This document shows positions 63,839 through 64,000 of a DNA stretch of 64,000 bases, piece after piece (the stretch's first letter is position 1; every line of letters starts with the position of its first letter). The stretch lies in NCBI RefSeq assembly GCF_025244825.1, contig NZ_CP104263.1, forward strand, positions 3,576,818-3,640,817, given 5' to 3'. Under the pieces are notes generated by a model that made no database searches, was not told the DNA's origin, and saw only the letters and a list, made by a program, of their open reading frames with translations. Source of the stretch: Arthrobacter jinronghuae. Lineage in GTDB: Bacteria; Actinomycetota; Actinomycetes; Actinomycetales; Micrococcaceae. The translations under genes and the position numbers were made by a program.

Positions 63839-64000
63839 GGTAGTTACTCCAAGACAATCTTGAGTCGCGCCGGCACTTGTTGCGACAAGGGGGAAGAACA
63901 AGCGGCGCTTTGTTTCATGTGTCTGTCTGTACTCGCCCGGACCTGGACCCTGATTTCCAGAACCCCTGCAGGGCATGTGTGAGTACAGATAGCAGACACA
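63839..64000. promoter_or_regulatory. rpmH-dnaA intergenic start with long inverted repeat
   Basis: Contains TGTGTCTGTCTGTACTC at 63918-63934 and its near-exact inverted partner at 63981-64000 (GAGTACAGATAGCAGACACA), differing by a short insertion. Nothing else recognised before the window ends. It should contain the rpmH promoter and part of dnaA's control region. Confidence 0.5.

Overview
The window is a high-GC actinobacterial chromosome segment, most likely Arthrobacter or a close relative in the Micrococcaceae. Evidence: it carries the mycothiol gene mshA with ino1, an Rpf/LysM protein, a SigR-type promoter before trxBA, CwlM, and the actinobacterial oriC-left gene order murJ, trxB, trxA, cwlM, parB, parA, rsmG, jag, yidC, yidD, rnpA, rpmH. 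dnaA should start just beyond base 64000. No rRNA, intact tRNA, CRISPR array, IS or phage gene was seen.

Layout. 1-6 kb: start of a binding-protein lipoprotein gene behind a tandem operator-like element, then a sugar-heptose cluster (GT9; aldehyde dehydrogenase; bifunctional HldE; GT2 in frame with a DUF2795 protein). 6-12 kb: small membrane proteins, MATE and MFS exporters, a DUF4031-HD protein, a BNR-repeat protein and a MoaD/ThiS carrier. 12-15.5 kb: Rpf-LysM cell-wall protein divergent from a KimA-like potassium transporter. 15.5-20 kb: rpsF-ssb-rpsR-rplI and dnaB, with a DnaA-box cluster before dnaB. 20-29.4 kb: M18 aminopeptidase, five ABC exporter genes with a duplicated ATPase, MFS, ABC-F. 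29.5-36.6 kb: ABM monooxygenase, two tandem paralogous membrane-anchored proteins, and an operon of GT87-like, FemX-like and carotenoid-desaturase-like enzymes. 36.7-41.5 kb: ino1, fhs, mshA. 42-51 kb: histidine phosphatase, CCA tRNA nucleotidyltransferase, NUDIX, murJ, pseudokinase-like protein, trxB, trxA, cwlM. 51-57.8 kb: an accessory interval (methyltransferase, a frameshifted DUF1116 remnant, an ArsR-MFS pair) and about 2.7 kb without genes. 57.8-64 kb: parB, parA, rsmG, jag, yidC, yidD, rnpA, rpmH.

The most striking signal is the centromere. Nine exact copies of the ParB site core GTTTCACGTGAAAC lie between 53.1 and 60.5 kb, six of them within 1.6 kb of gene-free DNA next to parB. One copy is the centre of the parB terminator hairpin, and one lies inside parA. 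A near-copy sits inside parB, spoiled by one base that leaves the protein unchanged. Several sites are followed at once by short tandem repeats. Other points of interest are the DnaA-box cluster before dnaB, a CwlM whose amidase zinc ligand and catalytic Glu are altered, the in-frame GT2/DUF2795 arrangement, and an HldE heptose cluster in a Gram-positive genome.

The genes combine into a chromosome replication and segregation block (dnaB, ssb, parABS, DnaA boxes), an envelope block (murJ, cwlM, rpf, femX, yidC) and a redox block (ino1 and mshA for mycothiol, trxBA).
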